From: Chloroflexota bacterium
Lineage (GTDB): Bacteria; Chloroflexota; Anaerolineae; Aggregatilineales; Phototrophicaceae
Reading direction: 5' to 3'
DNA: 44,669 nt
Assembly: GCA_028875185.1 (NCBI GenBank)
Contig: JAPPFH010000024.1
Coordinates: forward strand, 1 to 44,669
Position numbers and translations under genes: made by a program. The notes beneath the pieces are model-generated. The model did no database searches. It was not told the origin of the DNA and saw nothing but the letters and a program-made list of their open reading frames with translations. Shown piece after piece: positions 23,156 through 31,600 of the stretch. Positions within the stretch are counted from its first letter, which is position 1, and every line of letters begins with the position of its first letter.

Positions 23156-26035
23156 CTATTTCCGGCGCGACTCGACAAAATCGATCGCCGTCAGCAGGCA
23201 TTCCAGCCCCTTGCCGCGCTCGCCCGTCAGATGCAGGCGGAGCGCTCGCCGGCCATGACTGCGCAACGCGCGCAGGTCGCCGGCGGCTTGCGCGGCGAAG
23301 AGCGTACCGAAGCTGAAGTCCATGCCGGGGATCGCCAGATCAGGCGCGGCGTCGGCGGTCAACTGCAAGAAGATGCCGTTGTCTCCCCCGCCCTTGTGAT
23401 ATTGCCCAGTGCTGTGCAGATAGCGCGGACCGTAGCCGATGGTCACCGCGCGTTTGGTCACATGGCGCAGGCGCCGTTGAATATGGGCAATCAGCCGCGC
23501 TTCGTCGGGGCTTGGGCTGAAGTAGATCAGGAAGGCAAAATAATCGCCGGCGCGCGAGCCAGCCATCTGCGCCGCGATTAGCCCGACCGCGTCGCTCCCG
23601 TCGAAGCCATGCTGAAGGCACAACTCCCGCAGCGGCTCCAAGGTAGCCTCATCGGCGTAAACATCCAGCCCAGCGCGCGTCATCAACGGCGCTTCCGCCG
23701 GCAGGCTGCCATGCGCTTGATAGCTTTGCAGCAGCGCCTTGGTGGCGTCTTTGGCTTCGGTGACGTTTGGCTCGTCAAAGGGATTCACCTCTAGCAGCGC
23801 GCCGGCGGTCGCCGCCCCGTATTCCCAGCGGAAGAACTCGCCGGCGATGGCGAGCCTGTCGGCGATGCGAATGGTAACGCGCGGATGACCCGCTTCCCGC
23901 AGCGCGCGAATCGACGCGTCTTTTTCCGCGACATCAGCGTCGTTGTCGACGCGGAGATAGATAAAGAGGCGGTCGCTCGCATAATCGTGGGGCAAGCCTA
24001 CTGAAGCGCCTACAACGGGCAGCGCGCCCTTCCCCTCTTTGCCCAGGCTCTCAGCCAGCAGCTGCTCGGCCCAATTGCCGAAACTGCGCAGCGACTCGGA
24101 GGTATAAATGGTGACCTTGTCGCGCCCTTCTTTCGCCAGCGCGCCGATCACCGCGCCCAGCAGCAAACCCGGATGATAGCTCGAGGGGATGCTTTCGCGG
24201 TTGGCCGCCAGCATGGTATCGGCGCTCGCCCACAAGCCGTCGAGATCCAGCCCTATCAGCGCCGCCGGCGCCATGCCGAAGTAACTGAGCGCGCTGTAGC
24301 GCCCGCCGATGTCAGCTGGATTGAGGAAGATATCGCGGACGCCGGCTTTCCGCGCGATGGTCTCCAAGTTGGAGCCGGGGTCGGTGATGACGATGAATTG
24401 GTCGGCCGCGCCACCGGTCTTCTCCCAGAAATAATGATCGAGCGCCAGCGTCTCGATGGTGCCGCCCGATTTGCTGGCGACAACGAAGAGCGTATTTTCC
24501 AGTTCAATCTGCGCCTCGACCTGACGAATCCGCTCCGGGTCTGTGCTGTCGAGCACGATCAATTTGGGGAAGCCCGCCTGTGGGCCGAAGGTATGGGCAA
24601 GCACCTCCGGCGCCAGCGAACTGCCGCCCATGCCCAGCAACACGACATGCTTGAAGCGCGCATCGCGCATGCTGTCTTGCAGCGCTTGAAGCCGCTCGCG
24701 ATCGATGGTCTTGTCAAAGTCGAGCCAGCCGAGCCGATCGGTGATCTTCTTGATCGTCGCCGCGCCGGCTTTCCACAAACTGCCGTCTTTATTCCAAAGG
24801 CGCGGATTGGCGAAATCGGCGTCCAGGTCCGCAATCGCCTCGTCGACGGCGCCATGATAAATGCCCAGCGCCAGCTTGGCGCGCTCGATGATGCCGCTGC
24901 GCAGCAGGGTGCGCTTTGCCGCCACTTGCGAAATCAGGGTCTCGAAACTGTCGATAAACGCATCGACGCCATCGTCCTGCAAGCGCGAGGTGACCTGCCC
25001 GATATCGATGCCGACCTCGGCCAGCCGGTCCAGCGCTTCTTCCGGCGGCAGAAAATCGCCGGTCTGTTGGGTGACCGTCTCGGCGGCTTGCCCGTGATCC
25101 TTGAAGGCGGCTAGCGTGGCCGGCGGCAGCGTATTGACCGTCTGCGGACCGATGAGATTATCGACGTAGAGCGTATCGGGATAGGCAGGGTTCTTGGTGC
25201 TTGTCGATGCCCAAAGCGGACGCTGCGCCAGCGCCCCGGCTTCCCGCAGCGCCTCGAAGCGTTCGCCTTGGAAGATGCGCTGGAAGGACTTGTATGCCAT
25301 CTTGGCGTTGGCGATGGCGGTCTGCCCCAGCAGTACGCGATTGGCGGCGATGCGCGCCGTATCTTGCCGCACTTGCGCCGCGCGGATATTGTTCTCCAGG
25401 ATGTCGTCAACCATGCTGTCGATGCGGCTGAGGAAGAAGCTGGCTACCGAGGCCACGCGCGTCACGTCCTCGCCAGCCGCCAGCCGCCGCTCGAGACCGC
25501 GGATGAAGGCTTCGGCAACGCGTTCATAGTTGTTGAGGGCGAAGATCAAAGTTACGTTGACATTGATGCCGGCGGCGATTGTGTCTTCTATAGCGGGGAT
25601 GCCCTCGGCCGTCGCCGGAATTTTTATCATCAGATTGGGACGCCCGACCGTCTCAAAAAGGCGCTTGGCTTCATCGACGGTGCCACCCGTATCGCGCGCG
25701 AGCAAGGGCGACACTTCCAGGCTGACGAAGCCATCGCCGCCGGCCCTGCGCTCATAGATTGGGCGGAAGAGGTCGGTGGCGTTTTGGATGTCTTCTATCG
25801 CCAGCGCCTCGTAGATATCCTGCGCTTCCAGGTCAAGCATGGTCATGATGGCGTCGTCATAGGTATCGGAATCGCCGATGGCTTTCTGGAAGATGGAGGG
25901 GTTGGAGGTGACGCCGAGCACGCCTTCTTCATCAATGCGGCGCTGCAAGTCGCCGTTGTTCAGATCGTCGCGGTGGATGTAATCGAGCCAGGCGCTCTGC
26001 CCGAAATTCTGAATCTCCAGCAGGGGATTGCTCAT
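23156..26035 (-). CDS. Bifunctional transaldolase / glucose-6-phosphate isomerase
   Basis: The protein has 959 residues. The N-terminal third is transaldolase: GVTSNPSIFQKAI, then LMIKIPATAEGIPAIE with the Schiff-base Lys. The C-terminal two-thirds is phosphoglucose isomerase: GMGGSSLAPEV, VASKSGGTIET, and FGNWAEQLLAESLGKEGKGALPV. It would transfer dihydroxyacetone units between sugar phosphates and interconvert glucose-6-P and fructose-6-P, joining the pentose-phosphate pathway to glycolysis. Such fusions are known in several phyla, including Chloroflexota and Cyanobacteria. GGGAGACCCTG precedes the ATG at 26035, so upstream codons are dropped. The genes ahead are sugar ABC permeases, about 118 bases away. 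Confidence 0.95.
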   Translation of the reverse strand: MSNPLLEIQNFGQSAWLDYIHRDDLNNGDLQRRIDEEGVLGVTSNPSIFQKAIGDSDTYDDAIMTMLDLEAQDIYEALAIEDIQNATDLFRPIYERRAGGDGFVSLEVSPLLARDTGGTVDEAKRLFETVGRPNLMIKIPATAEGIPAIEDTIAAGINVNVTLIFALNNYERVAEAFIRGLERRLAAGEDVTRVASVASFFLSRIDSMVDDILENNIRAAQVRQDTARIAANRVLLGQTAIANAKMAYKSFQRIFQGERFEALREAGALAQRPLWASTSTKNPAYPDTLYVDNLIGPQTVNTLPPATLAAFKDHGQAAETVTQQTGDFLPPEEALDRLAEVGIDIGQVTSRLQDDGVDAFIDSFETLISQVAAKRTLLRSGIIERAKLALGIYHGAVDEAIADLDADFANPRLWNKDGSLWKAGAATIKKITDRLGWLDFDKTIDRERLQALQDSMRDARFKHVVLLGMGGSSLAPEVLAHTFGPQAGFPKLIVLDSTDPERIRQVEAQIELENTLFVVASKSGGTIETLALDHYFWEKTGGAADQFIVITDPGSNLETIARKAGVRDIFLNPADIGGRYSALSYFGMAPAALIGLDLDGLWASADTMLAANRESIPSSYHPGLLLGAVIGALAKEGRDKVTIYTSESLRSFGNWAEQLLAESLGKEGKGALPVVGASVGLPHDYASDRLFIYLRVDNDADVAEKDASIRALREAGHPRVTIRIADRLAIAGEFFRWEYGAATAGALLEVNPFDEPNVTEAKDATKALLQSYQAHGSLPAEAPLMTRAGLDVYADEATLEPLRELCLQHGFDGSDAVGLIAAQMAGSRAGDYFAFLIYFSPSPDEARLIAHIQRRLRHVTKRAVTIGYGPRYLHSTGQYHKGGGDNGIFLQLTADAAPDLAIPGMDFSFGTLFAAQAAGDLRALRSHGRRALRLHLTGERGKGLECLLTAIDFVESRRK

Positions 26036-26153
26036 CAGGGTCTCCCGATATTGCACGTGAAATGGCCAGTTGCACCATTCTAACAGGCTCAGACTAACTA
26101 TGGAAATAGTTTTGCTTTGGCGCCGGCTGCGGCATGAGACGCAAAGCGCGAAT

Positions 26154-27026
26154 TCAGCCCTTGAGCGAGCCGCTCAGCAAGCCGCTGATGATGAAGCGCT
26201 GGAAGACGAGGGCGAAGCAGATCGGCGGGATCACCGAGATGACGCCCGCCGTGATGATGCTGACATAGTTCACATCGACATCGGTGGCGAACAGCGAAAC
26301 GATTACTGTGCTGGTATACGAAGCCGGCGTCTCCGCCAGCAGCAAGGCAAACAGGAACTCGCCCCAAGATAGCATAAAGGCGAGGATGGCGGCGGAAGTC
26401 AAGCCGGGCAGCGCCAGCGGCAGGATAATCCGATTCACGACTTGCAGGCGGCTGCAACCATCGATGCGCCCGGCATCTTCCAGCTCCATCGGGATGGTCT
26501 TGAAATAGGATTGCAGCAGCCAGATTACGTAGGGCAGGATGAAAGACAGGTTGATGAAGACCAAGGTCACGATGCGGTCGCTCATGCCGATTTGTCTGGC
26601 CACCAGCACGATGGGAATCGCCAGCGATAGCCCGGGGATCAGGCGGCTCGCAAGAATGCCGAAGAGCAAGGTGCTGCGACCGCGGAAATCCAGGCGCGCC
26701 AAGGGATAGGCCGCGTAGGCGCCGGCGATTACCGCGACTGCGGCCACGCTGCCAGCAACGAAAAAGCTGTTGGCGAAGGAGCGCAGAAAGATGCGCGACT
26801 GATAAGGCACACCCGAATCCTCGCCCAAGAGCGCGCCCTCAAAGATCTCGCGGTAGCTATCAAGCACGATGGGATTGGGCAGCCATTGCGGCGGGCGGCT
26901 GAGCAATTGCCGTTCGTACTGGAAGCTGGAGCTGACCAGCCACAAAAAAGGTCCGACCGTGCCAATCATCAACACAGCGGCGGATACATAAATCACGATC
27001 AGGCGCAGGCGCGCGTGCTGCCTCAT
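26154..27026 (-). CDS. Sugar ABC transporter permease, MalG/UgpE-type
   Basis: The protein has 290 residues and about six transmembrane helices. It is the second permease of a CUT1 importer. The cytoplasmic coupling loop is EDAGRIDGCSRLQVVNRIILPLALPGL, the EAA loop that contacts the ATPase. The N-terminus RHARLRLIVIYVSAAVLMIGTVGPFLWLVSSSF and the periplasmic PIVLDSYREIF are typical of MalG-type proteins. Its start overlaps the first permease stop by 4 bases (ATGA), so translation is coupled. No nucleotide-binding subunit lies in this operon; CUT1 systems often share one encoded elsewhere. Confidence 0.94.
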   Translation of the reverse strand: MRQHARLRLIVIYVSAAVLMIGTVGPFLWLVSSSFQYERQLLSRPPQWLPNPIVLDSYREIFEGALLGEDSGVPYQSRIFLRSFANSFFVAGSVAAVAVIAGAYAAYPLARLDFRGRSTLLFGILASRLIPGLSLAIPIVLVARQIGMSDRIVTLVFINLSFILPYVIWLLQSYFKTIPMELEDAGRIDGCSRLQVVNRIILPLALPGLTSAAILAFMLSWGEFLFALLLAETPASYTSTVIVSLFATDVDVNYVSIITAGVISVIPPICFALVFQRFIISGLLSGSLKG

Positions 27027-27931
27027 TCGGGTCGCGCCCCTCGATCCAGGAAGACATAAAAGATGATGGCGAGCGCCAGCGTGATCGCGCCCAGCAGCAT
27101 GGCGATCGAGCTGCCGGCGCCGAAGTCCAGCTTGCGGAAGGTCTCGGTATAGATCTGCCAGCCCAAGACATTGGTGGCGTCGGCTGGTCCCCCAGCGGTG
27201 AGTACAAAAATGATGTCAAAGACCTTTAAGGCGAAGATCATTTCAAAAATGATGACGATGGACAGCATGGGGCGCAGCAGAGGAAAAGTGATGTAGGCGA
27301 AGCGCTGCCAGAGCCCCGCGCCATCGACGATAGCCGATTCATAAATGTCGCCCGGGATCGTCTGCAAGCCAGACAGCAGCAGCAATGTCGCCAGCGGTAT
27401 GTGGATCCAACTGTAAGCGATAACCAGCCAGATCATCACGTTGGGCATGCTGCCCAGCACATTCTGGTATTCCGTGATGATGCCCAGCTCGTACGCGACC
27501 GCGTTGACCAAGCCATACTGCGGGTTGAGCAGCCACTTCCACAGCAGGGCGTTGACGACGGACGGGATCGCCCAAGGGATAAGCAGCAGCGCGCGCAAGA
27601 CCCCGCGCCCGGGAAATTTTTCATTCAGCAGCAAGGCAATGAGCAAGGAGACGACGAGGATCACCGCGACCGAGCCGATGGCGAAAGTAAAGGTAGTTTG
27701 CAGCGGCTCCCAAAAGTCGGAATCACCCAACCAATCAATGTAATTTTCCAAGCCAATAAATTTTTCGCGTCCGGGGCGCTTGAGGTTCCAGCGGTGCAGG
27801 CTAAGGTAGACCGCTATGCAAAAGGGAACCAAGATGGACGCGGCAATGATGAGCACAGCCGGCGCGCTGAAGAAGACCGCAAGCAGGCCCTGTGACATCT
27901 CTTTGCGTGGTCTGGCGGCATTGGCTTGCAC
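27023..27931 (-). CDS. Sugar ABC transporter permease, MalF/UgpA-type
   Basis: The protein has 302 residues and six to seven transmembrane helices. It is the first permease of the CUT1 importer. The EAA coupling loop is YESAIVDGAGLWQRFAYITFPLLRPML. The N-terminal cytoplasmic tail is short. A GTG at 27931 and an ATG at 27898 are both possible starts; a GAGG lies about 12 bases before the GTG. The binding-protein gene is 162 bases upstream with a strong hairpin in between, so differential expression of the subunits is likely. Confidence 0.93.
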   Translation of the reverse strand: MQANAARPRKEMSQGLLAVFFSAPAVLIIAASILVPFCIAVYLSLHRWNLKRPGREKFIGLENYIDWLGDSDFWEPLQTTFTFAIGSVAVILVVSLLIALLLNEKFPGRGVLRALLLIPWAIPSVVNALLWKWLLNPQYGLVNAVAYELGIITEYQNVLGSMPNVMIWLVIAYSWIHIPLATLLLLSGLQTIPGDIYESAIVDGAGLWQRFAYITFPLLRPMLSIVIIFEMIFALKVFDIIFVLTAGGPADATNVLGWQIYTETFRKLDFGAGSSIAMLLGAITLALAIIFYVFLDRGARPE

Positions 27932-28014
27932 GGCAAATGAATCCTCAATTGAACGGTGGAGGGGCGGAGGGCGAGCCAGCGGCTAACCCTGGAGAAGCCA
28001 GTTTCACCCCCCGG

Positions 28015-28036
28015 TCCCCCCGTCAAGACGGGGGGA
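28015..28036 (-). promoter_or_regulatory. Strong hairpin between the binding-protein and permease genes
   Basis: A perfect 10-bp stem (28015-28024 with 28027-28036) around AA, with no T-run. Stems in this position in sugar ABC operons can block 3' decay and keep binding-protein mRNA more abundant than permease mRNA. The function is inferred. The flanks are also GC-rich repeat-like (GAGCCAGC, TAGGGGCGAGG). Confidence 0.5.
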
Positions 28037-28093
28037 GACTAATGCCAGAGGGGACTCCTAGGGGCGAGGTGGTGAACTCGCCCCCGAATTCTG

Positions 28094-29374
28094 CTACTCC
28101 CACTCTTCGCGCAGGTCGTTCCATTCCTCTGCCAATTCAGCCAAGACTTCGCCCTTGTCGGCGTCGCCTAGGATGGCGGCTTGCAGCGGGCCCCAACTGC
28201 CAATCTCCCAATCCGAGAAATAAGGCACGAAGCGATAGGGGCGCGAGATGGCGTATTCGGATTGTTCACTGAGCAGGTCGGGATCAATCCAGCCGGAGAT
28301 TGAGTTGCGCACCTCTTCATCTTCATAGAGCGGCGCGGGGGAGAAGCCCAAGCCGAATTCCAGCGCCCAACGTTTCGGCACATAGTAGACGCCGGTGGCA
28401 TCCTTGCCGCCCAGGAATTGCACCAACTGCCAGGCGGCGTCCTTATCCTGTGTATTGTTGGTGATGGAATAGAGGCGCACATAGCCCCAGGTGCCGCTGC
28501 GCACTTCGTCCGTACCCGGGATGAGCGCGTTTTTGATATCGCCGGCCGCCATGGACTGTTCGGGGTCATTCATGGCTTTCAGGGCGTAGTCAGTGGTGGT
28601 TTGGAATGTCGTTGTGCCAGCCGCCAGAAGCAAGCCGGGGTCATCATTAGTGAGCGAAGCCGGGTCGATCAAACCCGCGTCCAAACCCTCGGTCAGCCAA
28701 TCCAGCGCCTGCCAAGCCGCGCTGCCCTCTTCCTGGAAGAGCGGGTTGAAGTCGTCGTCAAAGAGCCTGCCGCCACGGGCGGCGGTCAAGGTTTCCCATT
28801 CGCGCAGCAAGTAATTCTCGCCACTGCGCACCGACATAAAGATGGGGTATTCCACCACGCCGGCGTCTTTGATCATCTGCGCCTGCTCGAGCATTTCATC
28901 CCAGGTTTCGGGCGGCGCTTCAATGCCAGCCGCTTCCAGATGCGCGGCGTTGTAGGCCAGGGTCTGCACGCCGGAATAGTATGGCAAGCCATAGACTTCG
29001 CCTTCATAGGACATCTGGTCGATGATGCCTTGCGGCAGGTCGGCAAGCAGCTCTTCCGCGCCTTCCAAACCCGTTATGGGCTGGATCCAGCCAGCAGCGG
29101 CCCACTCCGCCAGGTAGCTGTCGCGCACATAGGCGACATCAAACTCGGTGCCCGCCACGAAACTGGCGACCATCTTGTCGCGATATTCGTTGCTGGGGAA
29201 AGGCAGGAACTCGGCTCCCCAGCCGTATTGATCGGTGAAGCGGCCCAGATTCTCGGTTACGACATCGACCTGATAGGGCCAGCCGGTCAGCTTCAGCCCG
29301 TCGCCATCCTGCGCCAGCGCGCCGCCAGCAAGCAACAAGACGCAAAGCAACACTAACAGCTTGAACTTGTTCAT
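28094..29374 (-). CDS. Extracellular sugar-binding protein of a CUT1 ABC importer (solute-binding family 1)
   Basis: The protein has 426 residues. The signal peptide is MNKFKLLVLLCVLLLAGGALA with likely cleavage before QDGDG. No lipobox Cys is present, so it is probably not a lipoprotein. The mature part shows PFPSNEYRDKMVASFVAGTEFDVAYVRDSYLAEWAAAGWIQPI and later GTWGYVRLYSITNNTQDKDAAWQLVQFLGGKDA, both typical of family 1 binding proteins. The ligand is unknown, probably an oligosaccharide or polyol. The ATG at 29374 follows GGAGATATCACA; the longer open frame to 29458 overlaps the candidate promoter and is rejected. Two permeases follow. Confidence 0.93.
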   Translation of the reverse strand: MNKFKLLVLLCVLLLAGGALAQDGDGLKLTGWPYQVDVVTENLGRFTDQYGWGAEFLPFPSNEYRDKMVASFVAGTEFDVAYVRDSYLAEWAAAGWIQPITGLEGAEELLADLPQGIIDQMSYEGEVYGLPYYSGVQTLAYNAAHLEAAGIEAPPETWDEMLEQAQMIKDAGVVEYPIFMSVRSGENYLLREWETLTAARGGRLFDDDFNPLFQEEGSAAWQALDWLTEGLDAGLIDPASLTNDDPGLLLAAGTTTFQTTTDYALKAMNDPEQSMAAGDIKNALIPGTDEVRSGTWGYVRLYSITNNTQDKDAAWQLVQFLGGKDATGVYYVPKRWALEFGLGFSPAPLYEDEEVRNSISGWIDPDLLSEQSEYAISRPYRFVPYFSDWEIGSWGPLQAAILGDADKGEVLAELAEEWNDLREEWE

Positions 29375-29431
29375 TGTGATATCTCCATTTGATGAGCTTA
29401 ACAAAAGAGAGCGAAACATACTGCGAACAGC

Positions 29432-29458
29432 ATTATACCCCCCCCAAATAAATTGCAA
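29432..29458 (-). promoter_or_regulatory. Promoter of the sugar ABC operon
   Basis: On the minus strand, a perfect TATAAT (29437-29432) is preceded after 15 bases by TTGCAA (29458-29453). The spacer is short and ends in an unusual run of eight G. It lies about 58 bases ahead of the binding-protein ATG, in the only gap between it and the ABC-2 permease. Confidence 0.5.
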
Positions 29459-29460
29459 TC

Positions 29461-30852
29461 TCAGCCCGCCTGGCGCTCCATCCTACGGATCGAGATCAAC
29501 ACCAGCAGCGCCGTGACCGACAGATAAACCAGCGTCAGCAGCACCCAGGGCGAGAGTATCGGGATGGACGCGCCGTTGCTAGCCAGGGTGACGCGCATCG
29601 TCACCAACTGCTGATGATCGATGAGCATCTGCTGCGAGCGCAGGGTCGCCATAATCGGGTTCAGGCTGGTCGCGATCATATCGAGATAGATCGTCGTCGC
29701 CTCAATCGTAGGATTGTCCGTGAAGCGGTTGGTGAAGCTGTTGACGACATTGCCATAGGCATTTTGAAAGAGGATTAGCGCGGCCAAGGGCAAGCCCACG
29801 GTAATGCCGATGGCGACGGTATAGGAGCGGACGGTCGCCGCCAGCGTACGCTCGGTGATGGAGGAGAAGAACATGCCGAAGGCGCCCAGCGCAAGCGCTG
29901 AAACCAGCAGCACCAGCAGCGCCAAAATCAGTTCCGCCTCGCTGACGCCGCCGAACAAAAAAGCGATGCTTTGCAGCGGAATCGCTGAAAGCAGCAGCAA
30001 AACGATATAACCCAGCGCCGATTGCATCTTGCCGACGACGAAGGTGGCTTTGGTGATGAGCGTCGTTTGGAGCAGGTCGTAAGTCTTGCGTTCGCGCTCG
30101 GTGGTGATGGCGCCCGCGGTCAAAGCGGGCACGATAAAGATTATTAGCATCAGTTCGATGAAAAGCACGCCGATGAAGAGTTCGCGTCCCAGGTCGCCGG
30201 TCACCACCACGCCGCCGGCTGGCACGCGCAGCAGATAAAGCAGAATGGTGAAGAAGCTCATCAGCGTCAGGAAGATGGAGATGATGGCGAAGCCGCGTAC
30301 GCCCCGCATGCGCCCGCGCAACTCCTTGACCATCACCGGGTTCAGGCGGAAGGCGCGCAAATCGCCGATGGTCAGCAAGCCGACCGACACCAGCGGGATC
30401 ATCGCCAGAATGCCCGGCGTGAAGCCAAAGGCGAGCAGCGCCGCCAGATTAGCCGCCGTCAGCAGCCAGGCGGTGAAGACAGTCCAGAGTTCCTGCGCCA
30501 TAATCACCGCCGCCAGCACCAGCAAGATCGCCGCATTTGCCGCTATACCGGCGAAGATCAACAGCGCGCCGGTGTCGGCGTCGATAGTGGAGCGGCTGAG
30601 AGCCGCCTCTTGCAGCGTGGCGAAGATGGTCGCGTCATGGTTGGCTGCATGGATAGCGATGACGATCACCGTGAACGCCGCGATTAGGTTGATAAGCGCG
30701 CCCCAAAGCATAATCAACGAGCCGCGCCGCAGCAGCCGTTCGCGCGGTGTCATCAGCTCGGGCGGGATGCGGTCCCAGGCGACGCCCTCGGGTACGTTGT
30801 CGCCGAAGAGGCTGCTTATCAGGCGAAAGATTTTTTGCAGGAATACGAGCAT
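29461..30852 (-). CDS. ABC-2-type transport permease
   Basis: The protein has 463 residues and about twelve hydrophobic segments. The cytoplasmic stretch FRLNPVMVKELRGRMRGVRGF and the AGAITTERERKTYDLLQTTLITKATFVVGKM motif mark ABC-2-type exporter permeases (the first is a common signature around N-P-V-x-x-K-E-L-R). The long N-terminal half ahead of it has additional helices. The partner ATPase is not next to it; the upstream neighbour is a protease-like gene. Export of lipids, polysaccharides or drugs is possible. It ends close to the promoter of the sugar ABC operon, so the two are separate units. Confidence 0.85.
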   Translation of the reverse strand: MLVFLQKIFRLISSLFGDNVPEGVAWDRIPPELMTPRERLLRRGSLIMLWGALINLIAAFTVIVIAIHAANHDATIFATLQEAALSRSTIDADTGALLIFAGIAANAAILLVLAAVIMAQELWTVFTAWLLTAANLAALLAFGFTPGILAMIPLVSVGLLTIGDLRAFRLNPVMVKELRGRMRGVRGFAIISIFLTLMSFFTILLYLLRVPAGGVVVTGDLGRELFIGVLFIELMLIIFIVPALTAGAITTERERKTYDLLQTTLITKATFVVGKMQSALGYIVLLLLSAIPLQSIAFLFGGVSEAELILALLVLLVSALALGAFGMFFSSITERTLAATVRSYTVAIGITVGLPLAALILFQNAYGNVVNSFTNRFTDNPTIEATTIYLDMIATSLNPIMATLRSQQMLIDHQQLVTMRVTLASNGASIPILSPWVLLTLVYLSVTALLVLISIRRMERQAG

Positions 30853-30927
30853 GGATCGTGATTCAGTCCGCTATTTCAGCCGATGTCCATTTAGGCGACA
30901 GGCAACTTGCGCCCAGATTCGTTTGGT

Positions 30928-31338
30928 TTAGTCTCTGCGCCAAACTTCGAAAAAATTCTGCGAGTGATAGAAACAAACGTTGAATTCCATAAAGAAGTTG
31001 GTTTGGCCCAACAGTACCGGGACGTCATTGCTGTTCGCCCAGGCAAACAAAAGTGGAATATCGTTGGCTCCAACTATTTCCGGAAAACTCCCTAATACCG
31101 AAATGGCACGCGACTCAACATTGGATAGCCCGCCGGCGAGCCGACCCAAGCGCCTCTGTCGATTCCAGTCGAATCCCAATGAACGCCCAACCGCATAGGG
31201 CAGCAGATTTGTCGCTGACCCCGAGTCAACTATACCGCTAAGTTGGATCCCATGATCGTTACTGAAAACATGAAGTGACAGGCGCGGCATCAAGCTGCCA
31301 GGCAGCGCTGTTAGGCTTGAATACGCGATTCGCGACAT
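30928..31338 (-). CDS. Retropepsin-like aspartyl protease
   Basis: The protein has 136 residues. The motif SGIVDSGSATNLLPYAVGRSLG holds an Asp-Ser-Gly active-site signature, and a later hydrophobic stretch (VPVLLGQTNFFMEFNV) resembles the flap-to-C-terminal region of single-domain retroviral-type aspartic proteases that act as homodimers. It overlaps the stop of the upstream 67-residue gene by one base (TAATG), so translation is coupled. The substrate is unknown. The pair is AT-richer than the ABC-2 permease downstream. The assignment rests on the D-S-G motif and size; I have no alignment. Confidence 0.75.
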   Translation of the reverse strand: MSRIAYSSLTALPGSLMPRLSLHVFSNDHGIQLSGIVDSGSATNLLPYAVGRSLGFDWNRQRRLGRLAGGLSNVESRAISVLGSFPEIVGANDIPLLFAWANSNDVPVLLGQTNFFMEFNVCFYHSQNFFEVWRRD

Positions 31339-31541
31339 TATTTGACTTCTGGAGCAATTTCCACTTTGTGTTCCTCAAGGTATTCCAGGAGTTTCCCCGC
31401 CGCCTCATAATTGTAACGAAGACCAGTTACCTCCGGAGCGATTTCTTTCAATGCGGGATCTTTAAGCAGGATCCAGAATAGCTGCTGTTTATCCACGTCA
31501 TCCAACTCCGTAACCTGTTGAAGCAATTCATCTGAAAGCAT
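31338..31541 (-). CDS. Small protein coupled to the aspartyl protease (unrecognised)
   Basis: The protein has 67 residues from the ATG at 31541, which follows AAAGGACACTTTC; an open frame extends upstream but is not needed. It reads MLSDELLQQVTELDDVDKQQLFWILLKDP..., a helical acidic N-terminus followed by LRYNYEAAGKLLEYLEEHKVEI. The style is similar to small antitoxin-type or adaptor proteins, but I do not recognise a family. The one-base overlap with the protease gene suggests the products are needed together; substrate, inhibitor or adaptor for the protease are the main options. Confidence 0.7.
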   Translation of the reverse strand: MLSDELLQQVTELDDVDKQQLFWILLKDPALKEIAPEVTGLRYNYEAAGKLLEYLEEHKVEIAPEVK

Positions 31542-31600
31542 GAAAGTGTCCTTTCGCCCGTCAGCGGCAAACCACATTATACGCGACGATCCGCCAGTTA

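Noticed and set aside
24173-26083. Long plus-strand frames opposite the TAL-PGI gene
   Set aside because: Mirror frames of a strongly conserved enzyme; the composition gives open antisense frames.
28015-28036. Rho-independent terminator
   Set aside because: Strong stem but no T-run on either side.
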